A DNA stretch of 38,829 nt, from NCBI GenBank assembly GCA_964601165.1, contig CAZRMK010000006.1, positions 1 through 38,829 of the forward strand. Direction: 5' to 3'. The notes below the pieces were generated by a model. It did no database searches. It was not told the origin of the DNA and saw only the letters and a program-made list of their open reading frames with translations. This stretch comes from Thiosulfativibrio sp964601165. GTDB taxonomy: Bacteria > Pseudomonadota > Gammaproteobacteria > Thiomicrospirales > Thiomicrospiraceae. Below are positions 8,158 through 16,479 of the stretch, piece after piece; position 1 is the stretch's first letter; each line of letters starts with the position of its first letter. Made by a program: the position numbers and the translations under genes.

Positions 8158-9591
8158 GTGGGACGTAAATTACGGATTTTTATTGCAGATCAACCACAGC
8201 ATGTCATTTTGGAGGGCTTTGATGAGCTGGATGTTTTTGTGGATGAGGAGGATTTAGAGAAGCTATATGCTACTTTGTTACGCTTTAGTTCTGTAAATAA
8301 GGTGAAAATACATAGTTATGTTTTAACCAAAAGATTTATTGAGATGCTGGTTACGCCTAGAAATACTGATTCTTTGGCTAAATTTATGCAGTCTTTTGGG
8401 CGTAGTTATGTGCACTATTATAATGCAAAACATGGACGTTCTGGCAGGCTTTTTAAAGGTAGGTATAAATGCTCTGGGGTTGAGGCGGAGGTGTATTTGC
8501 TGAGCGTTATGAATTATATTGATGAGGTGGCTGGTGCTAGGTCTAGCCGTCTTTTTTATAGTGAAAATAAAATAGATGATTTGGTTGCGCCGCATGCTTT
8601 GTATTTGAAGTTGGGAAATTCGCCTGCTGATCGCTTTGCTAATTATTTGCTGGATATTGCGGAGTGGGAGGATAATTGTAATAATGATTTTATTAAGCAG
8701 TGCCTTGATAAGCAGCTTGTAACAGGCTCTGTTACTTATATTAAAAACCTTGAAGAATTAATTGGGCAGGGGTTGTTAATTAAAAAACGAGGTCGCCCGC
8801 CTAAGCCTATATCTAATAAGGAGAATACTATGTATCAACATTTAACACCACTTAATAAAAAAACTCATAAAGAGTTTAAGGTTAAACCGTTGGAAAATTT
8901 AAACTTTGCTAAGGGGTTGCATTATTTGCCTGTGTTGGCAACCGAAGCGGTAAAAGTTAGCCGTGATTTCCCAGTAGTTTTTACTTTTAATGAGACTGAA
9001 AATAAGAATGAATCTGAGGCTGAAAATGAGGCTGAAAACAAAACCGCAATTAGTGCTAATATTATTGCGTTAGTGTCTTTAGGTAGTGATAATTTAGCTA
9101 TTAATGAGGATGGTAAGTGGATTTGTGAGTATGTGCCTACCCATTTAAGAAAATTTCCTTTTGCTTTGGCAAGCAGTGATGAATCTGCGGCAGAGAAAAT
9201 TATTTTGCTTGATGAGGGAGCAGATCTAATTTCAAAAACAGAAGGTTCGCCGTTGTTTAATGAGGAGGGCGAGGCAACTGAGACTTTAGATCATGCCATT
9301 GAGTTTTTAAAGTCATTTGATGAGCAGGCAATAATTACCCAAAATGTAGCTAATGTAATTGCTAAGAGTGAAATTCTGGTGGAGCAGGAAATTACTATAG
9401 ATGTGGAGGGCGAAACTAAAGTGCTGGTTAATGGCTTTAAGGTGGTGGATCGTGAGAAATTTAATCAGTTGGATGACGAAACCCTTGCGGATTGGACTAG
9501 AAAGGGGATTGTGGCTTTAATTGAGGCTCATTTGGTTTCTTTGGATAACATTAGTAAGTTGTTTAATTTGGCGGCTCAAAAGCAGAATTAG
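8158..9591 (+). CDS. Y1/REP-type transposase domain (HUH lost) fused in frame to a SapC domain
   Basis: This single frame of 477 residues has two domains. Residues 1-125 match REP-associated Y1 transposases (GRKLRIFIADQPQHVIL, then MLVTP, GRSGRLFKGRYKCS, YLLSVMNYID). The catalytic HUH motif is gone: where relatives have NHVH this protein has RFIE (residues 59-62). The tyrosine (Y120) remains. An AT-hook-like RGRPPK follows near residue 230. From residue 225 a complete SapC domain begins (MYQHLTPLNKKTHKEF, GKWICEYVPTHLRKFPFALA, GFKVVDREKF, ALIEAHLVSLDNI), with an acidic Glu/Asn-rich insert. SapC proteins go with S-layer secretion genes. GTG 8158 was chosen because AGAGGG lies 6 bp upstream and relatives start there. 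An internal start at 8830 could make SapC alone. Confidence 0.85.
   Translation: MGRKLRIFIADQPQHVILEGFDELDVFVDEEDLEKLYATLLRFSSVNKVKIHSYVLTKRFIEMLVTPRNTDSLAKFMQSFGRSYVHYYNAKHGRSGRLFKGRYKCSGVEAEVYLLSVMNYIDEVAGARSSRLFYSENKIDDLVAPHALYLKLGNSPADRFANYLLDIAEWEDNCNNDFIKQCLDKQLVTGSVTYIKNLEELIGQGLLIKKRGRPPKPISNKENTMYQHLTPLNKKTHKEFKVKPLENLNFAKGLHYLPVLATEAVKVSRDFPVVFTFNETENKNESEAENEAENKTAISANIIALVSLGSDNLAINEDGKWICEYVPTHLRKFPFALASSDESAAEKIILLDEGADLISKTEGSPLFNEEGEATETLDHAIEFLKSFDEQAIITQNVANVIAKSEILVEQEITIDVEGETKVLVNGFKVVDREKFNQLDDETLADWTRKGIVALIEAHLVSLDNISKLFNLAAQKQN
8818..8832 (+). promoter_or_regulatory. sapC: Internal ribosome site and ATG for a free SapC protein
   Basis: AAGGAG at 8818-8823 is followed 6 bp later by ATG 8830-8832, in frame with the fusion gene and exactly at the first residue of the SapC domain. 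It would yield a 253-residue SapC, the normal family length. It looks like the original sapC start, with the transposase frame reading into it because its stop codon is missing. Confidence 0.7.
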
Positions 9592-9594
9592 GTT

Positions 9595-9758
9595 GGAACG
9601 AACGTGCACGAAATAACTTGATCACTCTGGCTGGTCTTTTTGTCCCCGATGAAACGACCTCAATCGTCGCGTAGCCCTGATATGCTCCTCTTGAGATAGT
9701 TCCATCAGAAACAAAAATTCTACGCCATAGTTGCTCAACTTATTCCGTGCACGTTCCT
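9595..9758. repeat. 164-bp inverted-repeat element (ends GGAACGTGCACG)
   Basis: The intergenic stretch between the SapC-domain gene and the TolC-like gene is almost entirely one element. The near-terminal inverted repeats at 9600-9620 and 9736-9756 match at 19 of 21 positions (GAACGTGCACGRAATAA). The minus strand has a short open frame through it (NKLSNYGVEFLFLMELSQEE), which could be a transposase remnant or chance. No second copy was noticed in the window. Confidence 0.6.
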
Positions 9759-9771
9759 AATAGGGGTTTTT

Positions 9772-11145
9772 ATGAAGTATTTTTCTTTGCCTTTGGTTGG
9801 TTTGCTGGGCTTGTTGTTGGGCGTGGCTGGTGGTGTAAAAGCAGAAGCCGTGCCGCTCGATAATAGCTTGGTAGGTAGTTATTTGTCTTTTTCAGAGGTT
9901 TATCTGTTGGCATTGGAAAATGACCATAAAACCCGTGCTAGTGAACTTAGGGCTTTAAGCCATAAGTTTAGAATTGAGCAGGCAAGAGCTAATCTTTTGC
10001 CTACGGTAAATTTAACTGGCAGTTATGCTCGTAATAACTTTTCATATAATCCTAAATTTAATCGTGATGATGTTGAGCAGGATTTGTTTAGCTTGGGGGT
10101 TAATCTGAATTTGAGTGTGTATGATCCAAGAAATTTTAATAACATTAAAATTGAGGAGTTTAGGGGAAAGTTGTCTGGACATAGGTTAAGTTTACAGCAG
10201 GCAGCGTTGGCACAGGATTCTTTAAAGGCTTATCTTGAGGTGATTAGAAATTATAATCGCATTAAAATATTGGCTAGTAGGTTGAAACTTGGTGGCGCTA
10301 AACTTGAGATGGCTGAAAAACAGTATGCTTTAAATCTGGGAAGCCGTGTTGAGGTGTTGCAGGCTCAGATTGATTATGATGGCGTTAAAATAGAGCTTAG
10401 AAAACAACAAAATAATCTTGCTTTAGCTAAAAGTAAGTTACAAAAATTTATTGGAGCAGTTAATTTTAAGGTGCCTACTTTAAAGTCTGCAGAAAATGAT
10501 TCTGTTGCTTTGGTTGGTAAAATGTCAAGACATTTACAGCAGCTTGCAGATCAAATTGGTTCTAATCCTAATATTAAGTATTCACAGGATAATCTGTTGC
10601 TTTCTCGTGAGCAGGTGGAGCGCGCTAAAAGCGATAGGTTACCAAAAGTTTGGCTGGCAGTTAGCTATGATTGGTATGATACTGTTAGCCCTAATTCTCA
10701 GAGTAGTTATGATAATCGTAGTAGTATCTCTATTAATTTTAGTCAACCACTTTATGCTGGCGGTAGGTATAGAGCTCAAATAAGAGAGGCAAATTTGCTG
10801 AAACAGTCTGCTTTTGAGGATTTTGAGGAGACTAAAAAACAAGTGCAAATTCAGTGGTATGAAGCATTTACTCAGTTTGATAATGCGGTTGATTTGTTGC
10901 CGATGTATTTAAGGTCCATTGTGGCAGCTGAGCTTTATGCTAAAGAGCAGCAAAAAAAGTTTGAGCATGGCCTTAGTAGTATAATTGAGGTTAATTTTGC
11001 AGCTCATAAACTCTATGAGGTTAAACAGCTTTATTTGGATAATCTGACTAATGTGATTGCTATTTATGTGGTAATGCTGGCAACGGTTAATTCGCTTGAT
11101 GATTTGGGTAGAATAGATGCTTTGTTTGTTGCAAGAAATGAGTGA
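9772..11145 (+). CDS. TolC-family outer membrane channel of a type I secretion system
   Basis: This 457-residue protein has a signal peptide (about residues 1-24, hydrophobic LPLVGLLGLLLGVAGG, cleavage probably after VKA). Two internally similar halves of long helices and paired strands follow, as in TolC, PrtF and SapF. Conserved pieces are LPTVNLTGSYARN near 75, INFSQPLYAGGRYRAQIREA near 325 and HGLSSIIEVNFA near 400. It forms the outer-membrane exit duct for the ATPase and adaptor encoded at 4222-7439, on the opposite strand. The gene starts 180 bp after the SapC-domain gene. GGGG about 6 bp before ATG is the likely ribosome site. It is intact. Confidence 0.92.
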   Translation: MKYFSLPLVGLLGLLLGVAGGVKAEAVPLDNSLVGSYLSFSEVYLLALENDHKTRASELRALSHKFRIEQARANLLPTVNLTGSYARNNFSYNPKFNRDDVEQDLFSLGVNLNLSVYDPRNFNNIKIEEFRGKLSGHRLSLQQAALAQDSLKAYLEVIRNYNRIKILASRLKLGGAKLEMAEKQYALNLGSRVEVLQAQIDYDGVKIELRKQQNNLALAKSKLQKFIGAVNFKVPTLKSAENDSVALVGKMSRHLQQLADQIGSNPNIKYSQDNLLLSREQVERAKSDRLPKVWLAVSYDWYDTVSPNSQSSYDNRSSISINFSQPLYAGGRYRAQIREANLLKQSAFEDFEETKKQVQIQWYEAFTQFDNAVDLLPMYLRSIVAAELYAKEQQKKFEHGLSSIIEVNFAAHKLYEVKQLYLDNLTNVIAIYVVMLATVNSLDDLGRIDALFVARNE

Positions 11146-11161
11146 GCGGAGGTGATTATTA

Positions 11162-11955
11162 GTGTTTGGAATGTTTAGGAGTTTGTGGTTTTATCGCCAT
11201 TTTGTTTTTAGCTCTATTTATAATGAGTTTGTTAGCCGGTTTGATCGTAGTAAGCTGGGTGGCTTGTGGATGATTATAAACCCTTTGGCACAGGTTGCGA
11301 TTTATGCGTTTATTTTGTCTAATGTTTTTAAGGCTAAATTGCCTGGCATTGATACCCAGTATGCTTATGCAGTTTATTTGATGGCAGGGCTGCTGGCTTG
11401 GACTTTGTTTAGTGAAGTTATTAAATAGGTGTGTAAATTTATTTATTGAAAATGGCAGTCTTATGAAGAAGATGAGCTTTCCGCGAATTACTTTGCCTGT
11501 TATCGTGGTTGGTTCCTGCTTGTTAAATGGGCTTTTGTTGTTTGTGGCGGTGTTGGCAATTTTTGCGTTGCTGGGGCATGAGTTTAATTTGGTGATGTTG
11601 TGGCTAATTCCTCTTACTTTGGTGGTGCTGCTGCTGGCTTTGGGGATTGGTTTGGTGCTGGGTGGTAAATGTCTTTTTGCGCGATGTCGGGCAGGTTACT
11701 CCAGTGGTGTTGCAGATGATGTTTTGGCTTACTCCGATAGTTTATCCGATTACTATAATTCCTGAAGCTTATAGGCATTGGTTTACTCTTAATCCGATGT
11801 TTCCTATTGTTGATGCTTATCAGCAGATCTTGGTGTTTGGCAATAGCCCAAAATGGGAGGGCGTTTTGGTGGTGGCAGCTATCGGTTTGTTGTTAACTTT
11901 GTTAGGTTTGTTTGTGTTTCGCCGTGCTGGTGATGAGATGGTTGATGCGCTGTGA
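11162..11955 (+). pseudogene. Second Wzm-like polysaccharide ABC permease, two frameshifts
   Basis: From GTG 11162 (GGAGGT upstream) the frame encodes a Wzm-like N-terminus (FSSIYNEFVSRFDRSKLGGL) and stops at 11426-11428. The protein continues one frame over as NRCVNLFIENGSLMKKMSFP and shifts again near 11660, where GIGLVLG should be followed by VVNVFLRDVGQVTP. The rest runs to 11955 (FRRAGDEMVDAL). Each break is consistent with one extra base. Rejoined, it is about 263 residues, the size of the intact Wzm at 3436-4206. With the dead ATPase next to it, it is almost certainly non-functional. Confidence 0.88.
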
Positions 11956-13155
11956 GTTTGTTAATAGTTGATAATATTGGTAAGGCGTATCGAACATATA
12001 AGTAAGAGTGGCGACGCTTTGCTCGTTGGTTTGGCGTTCCTATTGCTCCTTGCGAAGAAAGTTGGGTGTTGAAACATTTAAATTTTGAAGTTAAACCAGG
12101 TGAGGCAGTTGGTATTATTGGGCAAAATGATTACTGGAACTCTGCAACCTTCTGAGGGTGAGGTTAGAGTTGGCGGTAGAGTAGCTGCTATTCTTGAACT
12201 AGGCATGGGGTTTAATTTGGAGCTTACAGGCAGGCAAAACGTGTTGCATGTTGCTGGGCTTATGGGCTTTACTAGCGAGCAGTCTAAGCAGGCTTTGCCT
12301 GATATTGAAGATTTTGCCGAAATTGGTGAGTATTTTGATGAGCCGGTGCGGACTTATTCTAGCGGTATGCAAATGCGGGTAGCTTTTGCGGTGGTTACGG
12401 CTTTTCGACCTGATATTTTAATTGTGGACGAGGCTTTGTCGGTAGGCGATACTTATTTTCAGCATAAAAGCTTTAATCGCATTCGTGAGTTTCAAAAGCA
12501 AGGTACTGCTTTATTAATTGTTTCTCATGACCGTAGTGCAATTCAGAGCTTGTGTTCTCGGGCGATTTTATTGGAAAAAGGTGCGGTAATAAAAGATGGT
12601 TGTCCTGAGGAGGTTTTTGATTTTTATAATGCTATTATTGCAGAAAAAGAGAATAGTAGGGTGGAGGTTAGAAAGCTTGATAGCGGTAAGGTGCAAACCG
12701 TTTCAGGTTCGTTAGAGGCTGAGGTGGTGTCTATAGCACTTTATAATGAGCAGGGTAAGGTTGTTGAGTATGTGAATATTGGTGAAGAGGTGAGCTTGTT
12801 AATAACGCTAAAGGTGAATAAAAAGCTTGCTGATTTAACGCTTGGTTATTTGATTAAGGATCGTATTGGGCAGGATGTGTTTGGAACTAATACGCATTTT
12901 TTAAAAGATAACATTGTAAATTTAATACCAGAAAAATGTATTGAATTTGTTTTTAAGTTTTACGTTAATCTTGGTATTGGTTCTTATTCTATTACAACGG
13001 CTCTGCACGCAGGTGAGTCGCATATGGTGGCTAATTATGAGTGGAAGGATCAGGCTTTAGTTTTTCAAGTTGTAAATACAAATCATCTGCACTTTGAGGG
13101 TGTAGCATGGTTGCCACCTAGCCTGAAAGTTAATGAGCATTTGCAAGAACCCTAA
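11952..13155 (+). pseudogene. Second Wzt-like ATPase, in-frame stop and deleted Walker A
   Basis: GTG 11952 overlaps the permease stop by 3 bp and opens a Wzt-like frame (MSLLIVDNIGKAYRTYK). It is cut by TAA at 12003-12005. The frame resumes (EWRRFARWFGVP, LNFEVKPGEAVGIIGQN). At 12123-12130 the sequence jumps from GQN directly to MITGTLQPSEG, so the GAGKSTLLK part of Walker A is missing and the frame shifts. Downstream, YSSGMQMR, ILIVDEALSVGD and a Wzt_C-like tail (YLIKDRIGQDVFGTN) are preserved to 13155. Without the Walker A lysine it cannot hydrolyse ATP. The stop codon falls in the inverted repeat that starts at 13150. Confidence 0.9.
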
Positions 13156-13273
13156 TCCCTAAATAGAAATCACGATCATAGTGCAAGCTCTTGATGCACT
13201 TAGCAAATTTAAAAATGTTCTATGCATATCAATAGCTTATGCTCTAATTCGTGATTTTATTTAGTGGTTAGGG
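13150..13273. repeat. 124-bp palindromic element with CCCTAA...TTAGGG ends
   Basis: The terminal inverted repeats are CCCTAATCCCTAAATAG, then AAATCACGA, on the left and TCGTGATTTTATTTAG, then TGGTTAGGG, on the right, about 25 bp with a few mismatches. It fills the gap between the wzt pseudogene and gmd. The interior shares AGTGCAAGCTCTTGAT with the ACCTAAATCC family found elsewhere in the window, so the two may be related. Confidence 0.65.
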
Positions 13274-13301
13274 AAGAATAATTTATAGGAAAAAAAATAA
13301 A

Positions 13302-14336
13302 TTGAAAACAGCAGTTATAACCGGAATTACTGGTCAAGACGGAGCTTATTTAGCAGAGCTTCTATTAGAGAAAGGCTATAAGGTTTACGGTACTTATCGT
13401 CGTACTGCATCAATTAACTTTTGGCGTATTGAGGAGTTGGGGGTTCGCAATAACCCAAATCTCTATTTGGTAGAATACGATCTGACTGATCTTGGCTCTA
13501 GTATTCGTTTACTGGAAAAGGCTCAGCCCGATGAGGTATATAATCTTGCAGCACAGAGTTTTGTTGCGGTATCATTTGACCAGCCAATCACTACAGCGCA
13601 GATTACTGGCTTAGGGGCAGTATGTTTATTGGAGGCAATTCGTATTGTTAATCCAACAATTCGCTTTTATCAAGCATCTACTTCAGAGATGTTTGGTGAG
13701 GTGCAGGAGGTTCCGCAAGCAGAAAAAACACCTTTTTATCCTCGTAGCCCTTATGGTATTGCTAAGTTATACGCTCACTGGATGACTGTTAATTATCGTG
13801 AGAGTTATAATATTTTTGGCTCTAGCGGTATTTTGTTTAATCACGAATCACCTTTGCGAGGCTTGGAATTTGTTACCCGTAAAATTACTGATGGTATGGT
13901 GCGGATTAAATTAGGTAAACAGAGCTATATGGAGTTGGGAAATCTTGATGCTAAACGAGATTGGGGCTATGCGAAGGACTATGTTGAGGGCATGTGGAGA
14001 ATGTTGCAGACAGATGTTGCTGGTACTTATGTTTTGGCAACGGGAAGAACCGAGCGGATACGCGATTTTGTTGCAATGACTGCTAAAGCTCTTGATATAG
14101 ATATTGTTTGGCAAGGGTCTGGTCTTGATGAAATAGGCGTTGATAGTAAAACTGGTGCAACTATTATTAAGATTAATCCAGAATTTTACCGACCTGCTGA
14201 GGTAGAACTATTGCTTGGCGATGCGGATAAGGCTTTTAGAGAGCTTGGCTGGAGCGCTAGTACTTCTCTAGAGCAACTTTGTGCCATGATGGTTGAAGCT
14301 GATTTGCGTAGGGTGAAATATGGAACTTCTTTCTGA
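13302..14336 (+). CDS. gmd: GDP-mannose 4,6-dehydratase
   Basis: This 344-residue enzyme converts GDP-D-mannose to GDP-4-keto-6-deoxy-D-mannose in the cytoplasm, using bound NADP. The Rossmann motif is GITGQDGAYL (residues 8-17). The Thr-Ser-Glu part of the active site is in ASTSEMFGEV, and the Tyr-x3-Lys pair is in SPYGIAKLYAHW. NHESPLRG and RDWGYAKDYVEGMW are hallmarks of Gmd. It starts at TTG 13302 with AGGA upstream; that start fits the family N-terminus. Its stop overlaps the next ATG by one base (TGATG), so it is coupled to rmd. The product feeds rhamnose synthesis here; fucose is less likely because the next gene is Rmd-like. Confidence 0.95.
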   Translation: MKTAVITGITGQDGAYLAELLLEKGYKVYGTYRRTASINFWRIEELGVRNNPNLYLVEYDLTDLGSSIRLLEKAQPDEVYNLAAQSFVAVSFDQPITTAQITGLGAVCLLEAIRIVNPTIRFYQASTSEMFGEVQEVPQAEKTPFYPRSPYGIAKLYAHWMTVNYRESYNIFGSSGILFNHESPLRGLEFVTRKITDGMVRIKLGKQSYMELGNLDAKRDWGYAKDYVEGMWRMLQTDVAGTYVLATGRTERIRDFVAMTAKALDIDIVWQGSGLDEIGVDSKTGATIIKINPEFYRPAEVELLLGDADKAFRELGWSASTSLEQLCAMMVEADLRRVKYGTSF

Positions 14337-15190
14337 TGCGGGTTTTAGTTACTGGTTTAGATGGCTTTACAGGTAGTCACCTTAAGTATAATTTACAGCA
14401 ACAAGGACATGTTGTGGTTGGCTTGACTAGTGACCTAACAGATGCTGATGCGGTTGCTACCGAAATTGCACAGTTAGCACCAGATGCGGTTGCTCATTTG
14501 GCAGCAATAGCCTTTGTTGCTCATGGCAATGCTAATGCTTTTTATGAAGTTAATCTTATAGGTACACGTAATTTGCTGGCAGCATTAGCTGAACATGCGC
14601 CTGATGTAGGCTCTATTCTGTTAGCTAGTAGTGCTAATGTGTATGGTAATCGTGCAGAGGGTGTGTTGAATGAAAATATTGTGCCTTTTCCTGTTAACGA
14701 TTATGCAGTGAGTAAATTGGCGATGGAGCAGATGGCAACTTTATGGCAGGATAGATTGCCAATATTTATTGTACGACCATTTAATTATACTGGCGTTGGT
14801 CAGGATGAAAAGTTTCTCATCCCTAAAGTAGTGTCACATTTCAGGGAAAATAAGTCAGTTATCGAGCTAGGTAATTTGGATGTCTGGCGTGAATTTGGTG
14901 ATGTGCGTAATGTTGCTGACATTTATCGACAGTTATTGGAATTAGCTCCTGTTGGTAAGGTGCTGAATATTTGTACAGGTAAAGCTCATTCCTTGCGTGA
15001 AGTGGTTAAGATGTGCAAAAAAATTACTGGGAATTCGATAGATATTCAGGTTAATCCAACTTTTGTAAGAGCTAATGAGGTGCGTGTGTTAACAGGGGAT
15101 AATCGTTGTCTTAAAGATTTGGTTGGTGATAGTGGCAATTTATATAAGTTAGAAGATACCTTGCAATGGATGTTACAAGATGATTCGTGA
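14336..15190 (+). CDS. rmd: GDP-6-deoxy-4-keto-D-mannose reductase (GDP-D-rhamnose synthesis)
   Basis: This short-chain dehydrogenase/reductase-fold enzyme of 284 residues reduces the Gmd product. The NAD(P) loop is VTGLDGFTGSHL (residues 5-16). The catalytic Ser is in LASSANVYGN and the Tyr-x3-Lys in NDYAVSKLAME. FIVRPFNYTGVGQ and VWREFGDVRNVAD match Rmd, which makes GDP-D-rhamnose, rather than the fucose synthase Fcl. The gene is coupled to gmd and is followed directly by a glycosyltransferase gene at 15191. Together they indicate a D-rhamnose-containing polysaccharide, comparable to the A-band antigen of Pseudomonas aeruginosa. Confidence 0.9.
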   Translation: MRVLVTGLDGFTGSHLKYNLQQQGHVVVGLTSDLTDADAVATEIAQLAPDAVAHLAAIAFVAHGNANAFYEVNLIGTRNLLAALAEHAPDVGSILLASSANVYGNRAEGVLNENIVPFPVNDYAVSKLAMEQMATLWQDRLPIFIVRPFNYTGVGQDEKFLIPKVVSHFRENKSVIELGNLDVWREFGDVRNVADIYRQLLELAPVGKVLNICTGKAHSLREVVKMCKKITGNSIDIQVNPTFVRANEVRVLTGDNRCLKDLVGDSGNLYKLEDTLQWMLQDDS

Positions 15191-15504
15191 ATGAGAATTG
15201 GGGTTGATGCTAGGTTATTATCACGCCCGTTGACAGGGATGGGACGTTATACTTTAGAAATGTGCCGTGAGTTGTTAAATATTAAGAACGCCTCTCTCTA
15301 TATTTATTCTCCAGCCCCTCTTCTTACGGTGCATTTGGAGGTAATGCAAGGGGCAGTGGTTCGAACTAAGTTTTGGAATAATGGAGTTTTACGTCAGATC
15401 TGGTCGGAGACTTATCTGCCTTGGTGGGCAAAGCAAGATGAAATAGACGTTTTTTGGGGTCCCGTTCATCGCTTACCAAGTTTTCTTCCCACTAATATAG
15501 CACG

Positions 15505-15663
15505 GAGACCTTTGCATAAATGGATGCACAAATTAAAATGGCTATATTTCACAATCTTTTGCCCAAAAAAACGCCCAATAGCTAGCTATTAAGCTTATTT
15601 TTTGAGCAAAACCTAGTAAAATATATCTCATTTTTATTCGCACCCCATTTATGCAAAGGTCTC
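15505..15663. mobile_element. 159-bp miniature element inserted in a glycosyltransferase gene, 4-bp target duplication
   Basis: The ends are GAGACCTTTGCATAAATGG and its exact complement. CACG flanks both sides (15501-15504 and 15664-15667), a clean target-site duplication. There is no room for a transposase; the centre holds CTAGCTA. A second 159-bp copy with the same ends is at 32647-32805. Terminal repeats and a 4-bp duplication suggest a non-autonomous derivative of an IS5-like element; that family call is inference. Confidence 0.9.
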
Positions 15664-16053
15664 CACGGGTGGTTACTATTCATGATTTGGTGTGGAAGTA
15701 TGCAAGAGATACCATGCGTCCACTGCCATATTTATTAGAGCGTTATCAGATGCCGTTGGCAATTGGTCGTGCCGATATGGTGGTTGCTGACTCTGCTGCA
15801 ACGTCTGCTGCGGTGATAGATGAGTTTTCTCTTGCTGCTGATAAGTTGAGAGTGGTATCTCTGGCGGCAATAACATCTAACAGTGTTGTTGCAGTTGAGT
15901 CTTGGAATTTGTTGGGCTTAGAGGAACCTTATTTTCTTTTTGTAGGTACTTTAGAGCCACGAAAAAATTTACTTAGGTTGCTAACAGCTTATGCGGAGCT
16001 TCCACAATCGATTAGGCTACAGGCTCAATTGGTAGTAGCAGGTGGGTCTGGCT

Positions 16054-16061
16054 GGGGGGGG
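16054..16061 (+). repeat. G8 homopolymer inside the broken glycosyltransferase gene
   Basis: Eight consecutive G follow TCTGGCT. The tract lies where the reading frame breaks. Nine Gs would restore it. Such tracts can switch genes by slippage, but this gene is also broken by the upstream insertion. Confidence 0.85.
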
Positions 16062-16479
16062 TTAAGTTAGAAAAAATAGTAACCGATCTTGATCTGGATG
16101 AAGATGTAAATATTCTTGGTTATGTGGATGAGACTATGCTTGCATCTTTATACAGCAAGGCGCTATTTTTAGTTATGCCTTCACTCTATGAGGGCTTTGG
16201 TTTGCCTCTTGTTGAGGCAATGGCATACGGTGTGCCAGTATTGACTGCTAATAATTCATCTATGCCCGAAGTGGCTGGCAATGCAGGTTTGTTGGTTGAT
16301 GCAGAAGATATTAACTCAATTTTAGATGGTTTGAATCAAATGATTAAAAATAGTGAATTACGCAACCAGCTTGCTAATAATGCTTTGAAGAATGCTGTGC
16401 GTTTTAGTTGGGGTAAATCAGCCCAGCAACTTTTTTATGTTTTTGAAATAGCGTTGGTTAAGCGTCGTGAGCGTTGTGG

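Noticed and set aside
11412..11765. Three separate small membrane proteins in 11162-11955
   Set aside because: They join into one Wzm-like permease through two frameshifts.
12085..12130. A start at 12085 for an intact ABC ATPase
   Set aside because: The frame there is out of register with the Wzt N-terminus and lacks Walker A. It is the tail of a pseudogene.
15505..15663. A complete insertion sequence
   Set aside because: 159 bp cannot encode a transposase.
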